Positions 51,895 to 61,218 are shown, numbered from the stretch's first letter. The stretch is 64,000 nt of DNA from Anaerostipes hominis (ex Lee et al. 2021) (GCF_002270485.1 NZ_NQOG01000001.1:1-64000); one strand, 5' to 3'. Numbers and translations: made by a program. Notes: generated by a model from the letters alone, not told the origin.

Positions 51895-53490
51895 CTACTC
51901 TTTGCTGAATTCCACCAGTTCCAGTCCTTCGTTGCGGTCCAGAACAAATTGGATGCCCCATTCGTTTTTAAATAAAAGAAGGGGATTTCCTCTCATATCC
52001 CGGACTTTCTTTACCTCTGCAACGCCTTTTAATTTATTCATGTCTGTCTTGACGTCCTTAATCCAGCGGATCGCCTGGTACGGAAGCGGCTCCAGACGGA
52101 TCTCGCAGTTGTATTCATTCTCCAGACGGTATTTTAACACATCAAACTGCAGGGTTCCGACGACTCCCACTATGATTTCGGCAAAACCGGCCTGGTGTTC
52201 CTGGAATATCTGAATGGCACCTTCCTGGGCGATCTGCTCCACACCTTTTACAAACTGCTTTCTCTTCATAGAGTCCAGCTGAATGACCCTGGCAAAATGC
52301 TCCGGCGCAAACGTAGGGATTCCCTCATACTCAAAGTCGTCTTTCGGCATGCAGACCGTATCTCCAATAGAAAAGATCCCCGGATCAAATACCCCGATGA
52401 TATCTCCGGCATAGGCCTCCTCTACAATTTTCCTCTCCTGTGCCATGATCTGCTGCGGCTGGGAAAGGCGCATCTTCTTTTTGCTCTGTACATGTTTTAC
52501 TTCCATATTGGCTTCAAATTTACCGGAGCAGATCCTCATAAAAGCGATCCTGTCCCTGTGGTTTTTATTCATGTTTGCCTGAATCTTGAAAACAAAAGCG
52601 GAAAAATCATGTTCCGCAGGAGCGATCTCTGTCCCTTTTGATACTCTCGGAAGCGGCGCTGTGGTCATTTGAAGGAAATGCTCCAGAAACGGCTGCACAC
52701 CAAAGTTCGTCAGCGCAGATCCAAAAAATACCGGGGACAGCTCACCCTTATGGACCTTTTCCATATCGAGAGGCTGGGATGCACCGTCCAGGAGTTCAAT
52801 CTCTTCCATAAGATTTTCATAGAAGTCCTCTCCTATCATCTGCTCAGCCTGTCCGTTATCAATGGAAACGATGGTCTCTTTCGCCTCCTTGGAACCGCCT
52901 GTGGATACTGATTCAAATCCCAGGATTTCTCTGCTGTTTCTCTCATAAACTCCCTTAAACTCTTTTCCGCATCCAATCGGCCAGTTGACCGGACAGGTGT
53001 CAATCCCGAGCACTTTTTCAATATTATCCAGGAGTTCAAATGTATCTTTTGCCTCCCGGTCCATTTTATTAATAAAAGTAAAAATAGGAATGTGCCTCAT
53101 GACACAGACTTTAAACAATTTGATCGTCTGTGCCTCCACACCTTTGGACGCGTCAATGACCATCACCGCACAGTCCGCAGCCATCAGAGTCCGGTAGGTA
53201 TCCTCAGAAAAGTCCTCATGTCCCGGCGTGTCCAGGATATTGATGCAGTAGTCATCGTATTCAAACTGAAGAACAGAGGAAGTCACAGAGATTCCTCTCT
53301 CTTTTTCAATTTCCATCCAGTCTGAAACTGCATGTTTTGCGTTGGCCTTTCCTTTTACCGAACCTGCCGTGTTGATCGCTCCCCCATATAACAGAAACTT
53401 TTCTGTAAGTGTTGTCTTGCCCGCATCCGGGTGAGAGATGATCGCAAAGGTCCTCCTTCGTCCGATTTCCTTTTCTATGCTGCTTGCCAT
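51895..53490 (-). CDS. prfC: Peptide chain release factor 3
   Basis: A 531-residue GTPase that removes RF1/RF2 from the ribosome after termination. G1 is SHPDAGKTTLTEK, G2/3 are RGISVTSSVLQF and DTPGHEDFSEDTYR, and G4 is INKMDREAKD. The length matches the family. It lies downstream of the transporter operon on the same strand, separated by a terminator. No damage is seen. Confidence 0.97.
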   Translation of the reverse strand: MASSIEKEIGRRRTFAIISHPDAGKTTLTEKFLLYGGAINTAGSVKGKANAKHAVSDWMEIEKERGISVTSSVLQFEYDDYCINILDTPGHEDFSEDTYRTLMAADCAVMVIDASKGVEAQTIKLFKVCVMRHIPIFTFINKMDREAKDTFELLDNIEKVLGIDTCPVNWPIGCGKEFKGVYERNSREILGFESVSTGGSKEAKETIVSIDNGQAEQMIGEDFYENLMEEIELLDGASQPLDMEKVHKGELSPVFFGSALTNFGVQPFLEHFLQMTTAPLPRVSKGTEIAPAEHDFSAFVFKIQANMNKNHRDRIAFMRICSGKFEANMEVKHVQSKKKMRLSQPQQIMAQERKIVEEAYAGDIIGVFDPGIFSIGDTVCMPKDDFEYEGIPTFAPEHFARVIQLDSMKRKQFVKGVEQIAQEGAIQIFQEHQAGFAEIIVGVVGTLQFDVLKYRLENEYNCEIRLEPLPYQAIRWIKDVKTDMNKLKGVAEVKKVRDMRGNPLLLFKNEWGIQFVLDRNEGLELVEFSKE

Positions 53491-53621
53491 TCTATCTTCC
53501 TCTTTCCTTATTTCTTGAGTTGAGCCGTTATCTCATTCATTCTATTTGATAACATACCTAGTCATATTAGCATAACGGGAGACAAAATTCTACCCATATT
53601 TATAACATTGGCAGCTTTGAA

Positions 53622-53655
53622 AAATAAAACGCCTGCAGGAAATCTGCAGGCGCTT
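53622..53655 (-). terminator. Terminator after the opuC-like permease gene
   Basis: CGCCTGCAG and CTGCAGGCG pair around ATTTC, and a T-run follows on the minus strand. It separates the transporter operon from prfC. Confidence 0.9.
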
Positions 53656-53667
53656 CTCTATGATCTT

Positions 53668-55245
53668 CTATTTTTCAATAATTCCCTGTTCTACAAGGTA
53701 ATCATGTGCCGCTTCTCTCGGCTCCTTTCCAAGTTCATCTACTTCATAATTCATTTCCATCATGGCTTCATTGGTCAATGCAGAACTCAGTTCATTGATA
53801 ACTTTCTCAAGTTCCGGATATTTTTTAAGTGTATCTTCTCTGATGACCGGCACTGCGTAATATGGCGGAAAATATTTTTTGTCATCTTCCAGCACCTTCA
53901 GCTTAAACTTCTTTAACAGACCGTCTGTGGCAAAAGCATCTACCACATCAACTTTTTTATTTTCTAAAGCCGTATATCTCGGTGAGCCGTCAATTCCTGT
54001 TTCGCTCTTAAACTTAAAACCGTAAGTTTTACACAATCCGGGGATTCCGTCAGCACGGTTCAGGAACTCCAGAGTGGACCCGATACTCAGTTCTGAACCG
54101 ACTCCCCGTAAGTCGCTGATTTTGTTCAGATTATATTTTTTTGCAGTCTCTTTGGTCACAGCCAGTGTATAGGTATTGTTAAACTTCGTCTGATCCAGGA
54201 CTTCAAAATTGTTCTTTTCCTTAAAATATTTCTTCAAAGTCCTGTAGACTTTATCCATGTCATCCGTGGATTTTTCCTTTAAAATATTCATATATGCGGT
54301 ACCTGTGTATTCCACATACATATCGATCTCGCCTTTGTCCTGGGCTTCATAGCAGACTTCGCTTCCGCCCAGATTCTCTCGGCGGTCCACTTTAATGTCT
54401 GTTTTATCCTCGATCACATCGGCATACAGGTTACAGAGTACCAGCTGTTCCGTAAAATCCTTGCTTCCGATGGCAATCCTCTTATCATCTCCCCTGAAGC
54501 TTGCAATTATCGAATTGCCCATGATGGCAGCTACCAGAATTCCTACCAGTACAAGGACACCTTTCTGGCGTCTTCTCTTTCTTTTTAACTGTTCTTTTGA
54601 ACCTTCATATCCCTGCTGCAGACTGATCGGCGTCACAAGCTTTTCAATCAGCCCTGTGAGATAATCTACCAGAAGTGCCAGGATACAGGACGGAATAGCC
54701 CCTGCCAGGATTTGGGCATTGTTGACCGTACGGATTCCTGAAAACACCAGATATCCGAGTCCTCCGGCACCGATAAATGCAGCCATGGTCATAAGCCCCA
54801 CTGCAGTTACCGCAGAAATCCTCACACCTGCCATGATGATCGGCAGGGCCAGAGGTATTTTAACTTTAAACAGCACCTGTGCTTTTGTTAATCCGATTCC
54901 CTTGGCCGCTTCCACCATTTCCGGACTGATGCTGTTAATACCGGTAAAGGTATTCTTTATGATGGGAAGCAGGGAATAAATAATAACCATCACAACAGCC
55001 GGCAGGGTACCAATTCCTAACAGAGGAATGGACAGTCCCAAAAGCGCCATGCTTGGGATCGCCTGCACTACATTTGCGACTCCAAGAACCGGTTTATTTA
55101 AGTTCTTCACATAGCTGATCAGGATGCCGAGAGGGACACCGACGAGAATAGAGCAGCCCACTGCTATGGCGGTGAGTTCGATATGTTCTGTCACCAGAGA
55201 TAAAATCTGTTCTTTGTTTTGTATCATATATTGAATAAATTCCAT
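53668..55245 (-). CDS. Osmolyte ABC transporter permease fused to substrate-binding domain (OpuC type)
   Basis: A 525-residue fusion. Residues about 1-210 are a permease with six membrane helices and the EAA loop EAAKGIGLTKAQVLFKVKIPLALP. After a basic linker and one more membrane helix (about 228-250) comes an OpuAC-type binding domain (RIAIGSKDFTEQLVLCNLYA and ENLGGSEVCYEAQDKGEIDM). It imports glycine betaine, carnitine or choline. The fusion is common in Firmicutes. GAGGTGTAACCG ribosome site overlaps the ATPase stop. Confidence 0.92.
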   Translation of the reverse strand: MEFIQYMIQNKEQILSLVTEHIELTAIAVGCSILVGVPLGILISYVKNLNKPVLGVANVVQAIPSMALLGLSIPLLGIGTLPAVVMVIIYSLLPIIKNTFTGINSISPEMVEAAKGIGLTKAQVLFKVKIPLALPIIMAGVRISAVTAVGLMTMAAFIGAGGLGYLVFSGIRTVNNAQILAGAIPSCILALLVDYLTGLIEKLVTPISLQQGYEGSKEQLKRKRRRQKGVLVLVGILVAAIMGNSIIASFRGDDKRIAIGSKDFTEQLVLCNLYADVIEDKTDIKVDRRENLGGSEVCYEAQDKGEIDMYVEYTGTAYMNILKEKSTDDMDKVYRTLKKYFKEKNNFEVLDQTKFNNTYTLAVTKETAKKYNLNKISDLRGVGSELSIGSTLEFLNRADGIPGLCKTYGFKFKSETGIDGSPRYTALENKKVDVVDAFATDGLLKKFKLKVLEDDKKYFPPYYAVPVIREDTLKKYPELEKVINELSSALTNEAMMEMNYEVDELGKEPREAAHDYLVEQGIIEK

Positions 55246-55248
55246 CGG

Positions 55249-56430
55249 TTACACCTCCTTCTCTGTCATATCTTTCTGGTCTTCATCTGACGGCCGCACC
55301 GCTGTATCTTCATCGTCTTCTGTTAAATACTGCTGGCTCAGCGTAGAGATCAGGTTGCTGTTTGTGATCAGTCCAAGTACCTTTTCATTTTCATCAACTA
55401 CAGGAATATTCCCTACATCATATTCGTCGATCAGTTTTAAAAGCTTCAGGATATTGTCATCCGGACTTGCAGTCAGAACATCTGTCTTCATCATGGTCTC
55501 CGCTGCAGCCAGCGGATTCTTGGCACGGTACAGAGCTTTTCTGTTGACCATGCCCTGGAGCTTCCTGTTTTTATCTACTACAAGCAGGGTATCTACATGC
55601 CGTTCTTTCATCCTTTTGACACATCGGGTCCTGGACAGGTCCCCGTTACAGGTGACCGGATTTTCAATCATAATATCCTCCACCTTTATGTACTCCGGTG
55701 ACCCCCAGATACGGTTCTTCCCTACAAAGTTTTCTACGAACTCGTTTGCAGGGTTTTTAAGGATTTCTTCCGGTGTATCATATTGGAGAATATGGCCGTC
55801 TTTCATGATGCAGATTTTGTCTGCGATCTTGATCGCCTCATCCATATCGTGGGTGACAAATACGATGGTTTTGTCCACTTTCTCATGAAGAGCAATCAGC
55901 TCGTCCTGAAGACTGACCCTTGTCATTGGGTCCAGCGCCGAAAAAGGTTCGTCCATCAGAATGATTTTTGGATTATTCGCGAGTGCTCTGGCGACACCGA
56001 CACGCTGCTGCTGTCCTCCGCTCAGATCATTGGGATAGCGGTCCAGGAATTCATCTCCGTTAAGACCGACCATATCCATAAGATATTCCGTATTCTTCCT
56101 GATCTGTTCTTCGTCCTTTTTTTCTAATCTTTGAATCAGTTCGATGTTCTCTCTGACCGTCATATGAGGAAACAGCCCGGCCTGCTGTATAACATATCCG
56201 ATACTGCGCCGCATCTCGACTTTGTTCATATCTTCAATGTCTTTTCCGTCGATAAAAATCTTGCCTTTCGTCGGACGGATCAGCCGGTTGATCATCTTCA
56301 GCGTTGTGGTTTTTCCGCAGCCGCTGGAACCGATAATCGCCACCAGTTCCCCATCTTCAATCGTCAGAGAGATATCCGACAGGACTTTATTATCTTTAAA
56401 ACTCTTAGTTACATGTTGAAACTCTATCAT
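55249..56430 (-). CDS. Osmolyte ABC transporter ATPase with CBS domains (OpuCA type)
   Basis: A 393-residue ATPase. Walker A is GSSGCGKT, signature [10 protein letters not shown], Walker [14 protein letters not shown]. From about 250 two CBS domains follow (VEDIMIENPVTCNGDLSRTR and KTDVLTASPDDNILKLLKLI, ending PVVDENEKVLGLITNSN), which sense ionic strength or c-di-AMP in OpuC relatives. Transporter import is gated by osmotic stress. AAAAGGAGTGAATTGA precedes the ATG, and a terminator-like hairpin lies just upstream. Confidence 0.94.
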   Translation of the reverse strand: MIEFQHVTKSFKDNKVLSDISLTIEDGELVAIIGSSGCGKTTTLKMINRLIRPTKGKIFIDGKDIEDMNKVEMRRSIGYVIQQAGLFPHMTVRENIELIQRLEKKDEEQIRKNTEYLMDMVGLNGDEFLDRYPNDLSGGQQQRVGVARALANNPKIILMDEPFSALDPMTRVSLQDELIALHEKVDKTIVFVTHDMDEAIKIADKICIMKDGHILQYDTPEEILKNPANEFVENFVGKNRIWGSPEYIKVEDIMIENPVTCNGDLSRTRCVKRMKERHVDTLLVVDKNRKLQGMVNRKALYRAKNPLAAAETMMKTDVLTASPDDNILKLLKLIDEYDVGNIPVVDENEKVLGLITNSNLISTLSQQYLTEDDEDTAVRPSDEDQKDMTEKEV

Positions 56431-56458
56431 TCAATTCACTCCTTTTGTATAAACAGTC

Positions 56459-56488
56459 AAAAGGATCTGTATCTCTCCAGATCCTTTT
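56459..56488 (-). promoter_or_regulatory. Leader hairpin upstream of the opuCA-like gene
   Basis: AAAAGGATCTG and CAGATCCTTTT (11 bp, perfect) pair around an 8-base loop. On the minus strand the stem ends in CCTTTTGACTG and lies 28 bases before the start codon. It looks like an attenuator or an RNA-binding site. Confidence 0.55.
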
Positions 56489-56589
56489 ATTCTGTTTCCT
56501 ATAAAACAAATTTAATTTGTTCTATATATAGAATTGTCAGCACTGTATCTTCCAGTTTACCATATTTGAAAACTTTTTTCCACTCAGGC

Positions 56590-56628
56590 ACAAGGGGCAC
56601 TGTACAGCCGCTGTACAATGCCCCTTGT
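56590..56628 (-). terminator. Terminator of the SPL-type radical SAM gene
   Basis: ACAAGGGGCA-TGTACAG pairs with CTGTACA-TGCCCCTTGT. It lies ten bases after the stop of the radical SAM gene. Confidence 0.85.
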
Positions 56629-56637
56629 TATATTTTC

Positions 56638-57534
56638 TTAAAACAGGTCAAACAGACTCATCTGCCTGGCTTCATACGGACGCCTGTATGCCCTAATGAT
56701 ATGACGCATATTAAACAGAATACCCGCATCATTGCAGGCGGCCGCAAACCGGCTCCACAGCTGTTTTACATGCGGACTGGTACACTGGTATCGGTCTCCA
56801 TACCTCTTCTTATATTTTTCCCTCAAATTTTCATCCGGAAACAGTCTGTCCAGTTTCTCAAAATACCATTCTCTCTGATTCTGTCTCAATGTCACTCCGA
56901 AGGCAGGATAGATGAAATCTGCTCCACATTCTTTCGCTGCCTTAACAATACCAAGAATATTTTCTTCTGTATCCTCGATCCACGGAAGCACCGGCATCAT
57001 TAAGATCCCTGCAAAAATCCCCGCGTCTTTGAGTTTCGCAAGAGCCTCAAACCGTTCAGATGACAGGGATACCCCCGGCTCTATTTTTCTGCAGAGAGTG
57101 TCGTCACAGGTCGTAATCGTCAGCTTGCAGATTACAGGGGAATGTTCCTTTATCTCTTCCAGAATGTCGATGTCTCTTGTAATCATGGCACTTTTCGTTG
57201 CAATGGCACTGCCAAAGCCGAAAGCGTTGATCAGTTCCTGGGCATGCCTGGTCAGCATCAGTTCTTTTTCAAAAGGATTGTACGGATCACTCATGGCGCC
57301 GGTTGCCACAACTCCCTTTTTTGTTTTCCTTCTCAGATCATCCCGGATAATTTCCATGGCATGTTCTTTCGCTTTCACCTGATCAAAATTCTTAATATGA
57401 TAACAGTCACTCCGGCTGTCACAATAAATACAACCGTGGCAGCAGCCACGGTATATATTCATATTATAATCTCCGCCGAACCAGGAGTCCCCCGGTCCTC
57501 TGGTTATGATATGCTTTGCTTTCACATAATCCAT
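56638..57534 (-). CDS. SPL-family radical SAM protein
   Basis: A 298-residue radical SAM enzyme. The Fe-S cluster motif CCHGCIYCDSRSD (CxxxCxxC) and GDYNMNIYRG before it are the spore photoproduct lyase/Rv2578c type. The rest has GAMSDPYNPFEKELMLTRHA and TITTCDDTLCRKIEPG. The true substrate is unknown; it lacks the DNA-lesion pocket of real SplB. The gene is cotranscribed with the effector-binding domain gene upstream (9-base gap). Confidence 0.9.
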   Translation of the reverse strand: MDYVKAKHIITRGPGDSWFGGDYNMNIYRGCCHGCIYCDSRSDCYHIKNFDQVKAKEHAMEIIRDDLRRKTKKGVVATGAMSDPYNPFEKELMLTRHAQELINAFGFGSAIATKSAMITRDIDILEEIKEHSPVICKLTITTCDDTLCRKIEPGVSLSSERFEALAKLKDAGIFAGILMMPVLPWIEDTEENILGIVKAAKECGADFIYPAFGVTLRQNQREWYFEKLDRLFPDENLREKYKKRYGDRYQCTSPHVKQLWSRFAAACNDAGILFNMRHIIRAYRRPYEARQMSLFDLF

Positions 57535-57543
57535 TTTTGTGTA

Positions 57544-58005
57544 TCACTCCTTCAGTGCAATATACATATGAATTTCTGAGTCTTCCAGCGTGCCTCCCGG
57601 CTGGTATTCTTCAAAATCCCCTGTAAAGCTGCGGTTTAAATCCATCTTCCACAGCTTGATCCAAAACTCGGTCACAGCTTTCTGCATATGGCCCCGGACA
57701 ATAAACTTTGCATATTTTCCTTCTGGGATCACAATGAAAGTAAGTCCTTCCTGGTCCTGTTCGGTGCTGCTTACCTCGCATCCCACTGTGATCTGATATT
57801 CCTGCATACTCTCATCATTATAATCAGAATACAGGCCGATACTCTTTTCATTTACTTTGTTTGCAATGTTACAAAAGATCCCTTCTTTAAAAAAACGCCC
57901 CCACAGAGATCCTATCACCATCCCGGCATCCGGTGCATCATTGGATGTCCTCGCACTGATCCCTGCAACAATCTTTTCTTCTAATTCTACCACTTCATAA
58001 TTCAT
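57544..58005 (-). CDS. GyrI-like/AraC effector-binding domain protein
   Basis: A 153-residue protein with a standalone effector-binding domain. VVELEEKIVAGISARTSNDA, IGLYSDYNDESMQEYQITVG and IPEGKYAKFIVRGH are typical of the AraC_E_bind family. It has no DNA-binding domain. Such proteins bind drugs or heme-like compounds. It is coupled to the radical SAM gene. Confidence 0.85.
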   Translation of the reverse strand: MNYEVVELEEKIVAGISARTSNDAPDAGMVIGSLWGRFFKEGIFCNIANKVNEKSIGLYSDYNDESMQEYQITVGCEVSSTEQDQEGLTFIVIPEGKYAKFIVRGHMQKAVTEFWIKLWKMDLNRSFTGDFEEYQPGGTLEDSEIHMYIALKE

Positions 58006-58045
58006 AATTCTGCCTCCATTGTTTTTTCTTTATTGTACAACAGAG

Positions 58046-58069
58046 AACCTGACAGCTGTCTGTCAGGTT
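58046..58069 (-). terminator. Terminator of the WYL regulator gene
   Basis: AACCTGACAG and CTGTCAGGTT pair around a short loop right after the stop codon of the WYL gene. Confidence 0.6.
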
Positions 58070-58975
58070 TTAAATATTTTCTTCATACCGGCCTGCCATG
58101 CGCCGGAGACGGCATTTCATTTCGCTGCGGACTTCTTTTGGCCCGAGCACCTCAAGCCCCGGCCCGAAGGATAAAAGCCATCCATACAGCCATTCTTCCC
58201 CGGAACATGGGAACGTGATATAAAAAAATCCCTCCTGCTCCCGAATCCAGTCCGGATCGAATTCATCATAGACACGGAATCCAAGACTTTTTTCTACCTT
58301 GACGGATACTTCCATATCATTCTTTTCTTCCAGGAGCGGCATTGTTTTCATATCCCGGATGTCTTTTCTCAAAAAGCGTTCTTCTGTTTTTTCCAGATTT
58401 TTAAGTCTCTTGAGTTTAAAGATCCTTATCTCCCTGCTCTTTTTGCAGAATGCAGCGAGATACCAGTCCATGCCGCGGAAATACAGCTGCATGGGCTCTG
58501 CCTCCCTTCTGGAATGTTCCCCCTTCGCATTATAGTAATCAAATATGACCACTTCCCTGTTAAGGATCGCTTCTTTCAGTTTTTCAAACAGTTCCTTTTC
58601 TCCCCCTGGGTTCCAGCGTGAAAAGTCTACGTAGACCCAGTTCTCATCGTCCTTCTGGAACAGGCTGGACAATCTGGATAGAAGCTTTTCAGCATTCATG
58701 TGATTCGTGACTGCCATACATTGGAGTGAGAGAAGTATCTGATTTTGTTCCTCCTCCGTGAGGACAGACTTGTCCATGACAAAGTCTTCCAACAGGCCAA
58801 TGCCCCCTCCTTTTCCCTGAGTACAGTATACCGGTATGCCCGCACTGCTCAGCGCATCGATATCCCGGTATATCGTTCTCACCGAAACCTCAAACCTCTC
58901 GGCGAGCTCCGGCGCTGTCACTTTCTTTTTCTCCAGCAAAATATAAATGATCTCAAATAAACGGCTGCTTGTCAT
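58070..58975 (-). CDS. YafY-type WYL-domain transcriptional regulator
   Basis: A 301-residue regulator. The N-terminal HTH_11 (RLFEIIYILLEKKKVTAPEL, RTIYRDIDALSSAGIPVYCT) is followed by a WYL domain with REAEPMQLYFRGMDWYLAAF. WYL proteins sense nucleic acids or ligands. The ATG at 58975 follows AAAGGAGAAACATT. It diverges from the epimerase gene and may control it or the 57544-58005 pair. Confidence 0.89.
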   Translation of the reverse strand: MTSSRLFEIIYILLEKKKVTAPELAERFEVSVRTIYRDIDALSSAGIPVYCTQGKGGGIGLLEDFVMDKSVLTEEEQNQILLSLQCMAVTNHMNAEKLLSRLSSLFQKDDENWVYVDFSRWNPGGEKELFEKLKEAILNREVVIFDYYNAKGEHSRREAEPMQLYFRGMDWYLAAFCKKSREIRIFKLKRLKNLEKTEERFLRKDIRDMKTMPLLEEKNDMEVSVKVEKSLGFRVYDEFDPDWIREQEGFFYITFPCSGEEWLYGWLLSFGPGLEVLGPKEVRSEMKCRLRRMAGRYEENI

Positions 58976-59064
58976 AATGTTTCTCCTTTGCACCATTATA
59001 TCATATAAGGTATAATATTCTGAAAAGAAACTTGTTTATTTTTGTTCAGCAAAAGGAGCGTAAT

Positions 59065-59946
59065 ATGAGTTCATATCAATTAAAAAACGGTGTTCTTACA
59101 GTTTCTGTTGACACATCCGGGGCAGGCCTTACTTCTATTAAAGATAAAGCAGGCTTAGAGTACTTATGGCAGGGCAATCCTGATTTCTGGAGCGGACAGG
59201 CTCCAATCCTGTTTCCAATCTGCGGAAGTTTAAGGAACGGGGAGGCGAAAATCGGAGACGGTAAATCCTGTTCTATGGGCAGGCATGGAATAGCCAGAAG
59301 ATGTGAATTTACCCTCCGTCACCTGGATAGCGACAGCATTTCTCTGTTTCTGCACGCTGACGCAGAGACCATGAAATCTTTCCCCTATGACTTTGAACTT
59401 GAAATGACTTACCGTGTCAAAGACCGCAGTGTGATTGTCGAACACACCGTGAAGAATTGTGGCTCTGAAGTGATGCCGTATTTTGTTGGAGGACATCCCG
59501 CGTTTAACTGTCCACTGAATGAAGGAGAAGCTTTTGAGGATTATATCATAGAATTTGAAAAGCCGGAGACGGCCGGATGTCCGGTTTTGACAGAGGACGG
59601 CCTGATCAATGTAAACAACAGAAAGGCTTTGCTTGATCATGCGTCTTCATTCGGCGTAAAGCACGAACTTTTTTATGACGACGCCCTGATCTTTGACAGT
59701 CTGGAATCCAGATCGGCTTCTTTGCTGCATAAAGAAACGCAAAAAGGAATCCGCGTCGATTTTAAAGACTTTGATTATCTCGGCATCTGGTCCAGCGCCA
59801 ATGACGGACCGTTTGTGGCAATTGAACCCTGGTCAGGCACTTCTACCTGTTCCAATGAGGACGGCATTTTTGAACACAAACGCGGAGTCCGCATACTGGG
59901 CCCGGGGCAGTCAGAGACACTTGCCTATACGATTTCTGTTTTATAA
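59065..59946 (+). CDS. Aldose 1-epimerase family protein (LacX-like)
   Basis: A 293-residue protein. ADVGAGLTSIKDKAGLEYLW-like GAGLTSIKDKAGLEYLWQGN, FPICGSLRNGEAKIG and GRHGIARR are the LacX form, with GGHPAFNCPLNEGEAFEDY. It is related to galactose mutarotase and may act on hexose 6-phosphates or lactose-derived sugars. AAAGGAGCGTAAT precedes the ATG at 59065. It leads the HAD phosphatase gene by 14 bases. Confidence 0.87.
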   Translation: MSSYQLKNGVLTVSVDTSGAGLTSIKDKAGLEYLWQGNPDFWSGQAPILFPICGSLRNGEAKIGDGKSCSMGRHGIARRCEFTLRHLDSDSISLFLHADAETMKSFPYDFELEMTYRVKDRSVIVEHTVKNCGSEVMPYFVGGHPAFNCPLNEGEAFEDYIIEFEKPETAGCPVLTEDGLINVNNRKALLDHASSFGVKHELFYDDALIFDSLESRSASLLHKETQKGIRVDFKDFDYLGIWSSANDGPFVAIEPWSGTSTCSNEDGIFEHKRGVRILGPGQSETLAYTISVL

Positions 59947-59960
59947 AGTGAGGAAGATAT

Positions 59961-60593
59961 ATGAATAGCTTATCACTTGGTTATAAGATGATCTGTTTTG
60001 ATTTGGACGGTACTCTGCTGGACACCAAATATTCCATTCTCGCAGGCTTCAGAGATCTGTACGAAGAGACATGGAAAGAATTCAGGCCGCTTAATGAGCT
60101 TGAATTTGTTCTCGGCGGCGACAGCCTGGCCCTGCTGGACTCTATGGGCTTTCCTGAGGGAAGTATTAACGGGTGGTTAAAATATATTGACTGCTATGCA
60201 CATACGATCCATCCGTTTGACGGAATTTTGGACACTTTATCTGCCCTGAGGCAAAAAGGGCTTATCCTGGGCGTTGCTACAAATAAACTCCGAATCGAAT
60301 ATGAAGAAACGATGGAGCGCCATGGGCTGAAACATTTCATGGAGCACTCCATCTGCCTGGACGAGGCAGCACATGCCAAACCGGACCCTGAACCTCTGTT
60401 ATATCTGGCAGAACAGTCTGAAATACCGATAAGCCAAATGCTGTTTATCGGGGATACCAGCTATGACATAGACTGTGCCAGAGCCGCCGGATGTGATTTT
60501 GCCCTTGCAGGATGGGGAGCCTCCGAAGCACTGAAAAAAGAAAATGCCGTTGTGCTGGAAAAACCCGACGAACTTCTGTCACTGATCGAATAG
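59961..60593 (+). CDS. HAD-superfamily phosphatase (phosphoglycolate-phosphatase-like)
   Basis: A 210-residue phosphatase. CFDLDGTLLDT is motif I with the nucleophile Asp, GVATNKLRIEY motif II, and FIGDTSYDIDCARAAG motif IV. The cap is four-helix. The substrate is not known. GAGGAAGATAT precedes the ATG. It is likely cotranscribed with the epimerase and the deacylase. Confidence 0.9.
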   Translation: MNSLSLGYKMICFDLDGTLLDTKYSILAGFRDLYEETWKEFRPLNELEFVLGGDSLALLDSMGFPEGSINGWLKYIDCYAHTIHPFDGILDTLSALRQKGLILGVATNKLRIEYEETMERHGLKHFMEHSICLDEAAHAKPDPEPLLYLAEQSEIPISQMLFIGDTSYDIDCARAAGCDFALAGWGASEALKKENAVVLEKPDELLSLIE

Positions 60594-60609
60594 AAAGAAG
60601 GACTTGAAC

Positions 60610-61095
60610 ATGAAACAAAAGGTATTAGATACGCTTGACCGCCTCCACATCCCATATGAGTACGAAAATCACCCTGCTGCCTATACGATGGAGGAGATCG
60701 AGGCTTTGCATCTGACCAGACCCAATGAATCCATTGCAAAAAATCTCTTTTTAAGAGACGGCAGCGGCAAGCGGCATTTTCTCGTTCTTGTTGCCGGAGA
60801 CAAACTGGTGGATCTGAAAACGCTCCGGCAGACCATCGGTTCATCCAGATTAAGTTTCGCATCGGAGGAACGGCTCATGAAACATTTGAAGTTAACCAAA
60901 GGTTCTGTCTCTCCCATGGGAATCTTAAACGATGAACATCTGGCTGTGGAAGTTTTTATAGACGAAGAACTCAAAGACAGCTCCTGCATCGGAGTTCATC
61001 CAAACGATAACACTGCCACGGTGTGGATCAGCTGTGCCGATTTGGAACAGGTCATCCGCCACCATGGGAATTCCGTTGCATATATCCCTGTCTGA
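60610..61095 (+). CDS. YbaK/ProX-type aminoacyl-tRNA deacylase
   Basis: A 161-residue deacylase. LDRLHIPYEYENHPAAYTME, AKNLFLRDGSGKRHFLVLVA and GSVSPMGILNDE are typical of the ProX (PrdX) form that clears Ala-tRNAPro. Last of the three-gene unit. The ATG follows GAAAGAAGGACTTGAAC. Its stop lies within the start of repeat copy D. Confidence 0.92.
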   Translation: MKQKVLDTLDRLHIPYEYENHPAAYTMEEIEALHLTRPNESIAKNLFLRDGSGKRHFLVLVAGDKLVDLKTLRQTIGSSRLSFASEERLMKHLKLTKGSVSPMGILNDEHLAVEVFIDEELKDSSCIGVHPNDNTATVWISCADLEQVIRHHGNSVAYIPV

Positions 61096-61212
61096 ACAAA
61101 ATGGCAAGCCCGCTTCATCTCCTGGGCCCTCACTCTTTGAGGGGCTTTACAATGTCTTTCCTAAGAAATAATAAAAAGCAAGACACTTCATGCTGCATAG
61201 TGTCTTGCTTTT
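61093..61212 (+). repeat. Dispersed structured repeat, copy D (short type), with terminator
   Basis: Copy D (61093-61165) has GGCAAGCCCGCTTCATCTC, CCCTCACTCTTTGAGGGG and the tail TGTCTTTCCTAAGAAA shared with copy A. The deacylase stop codon is part of it. The stem AGCAAGACACT / AGTGTCTTGCT (61174-61212) with T-run follows and stops the deacylase operon. Confidence 0.75.
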
Positions 61213-61218
61213 CTGCTG

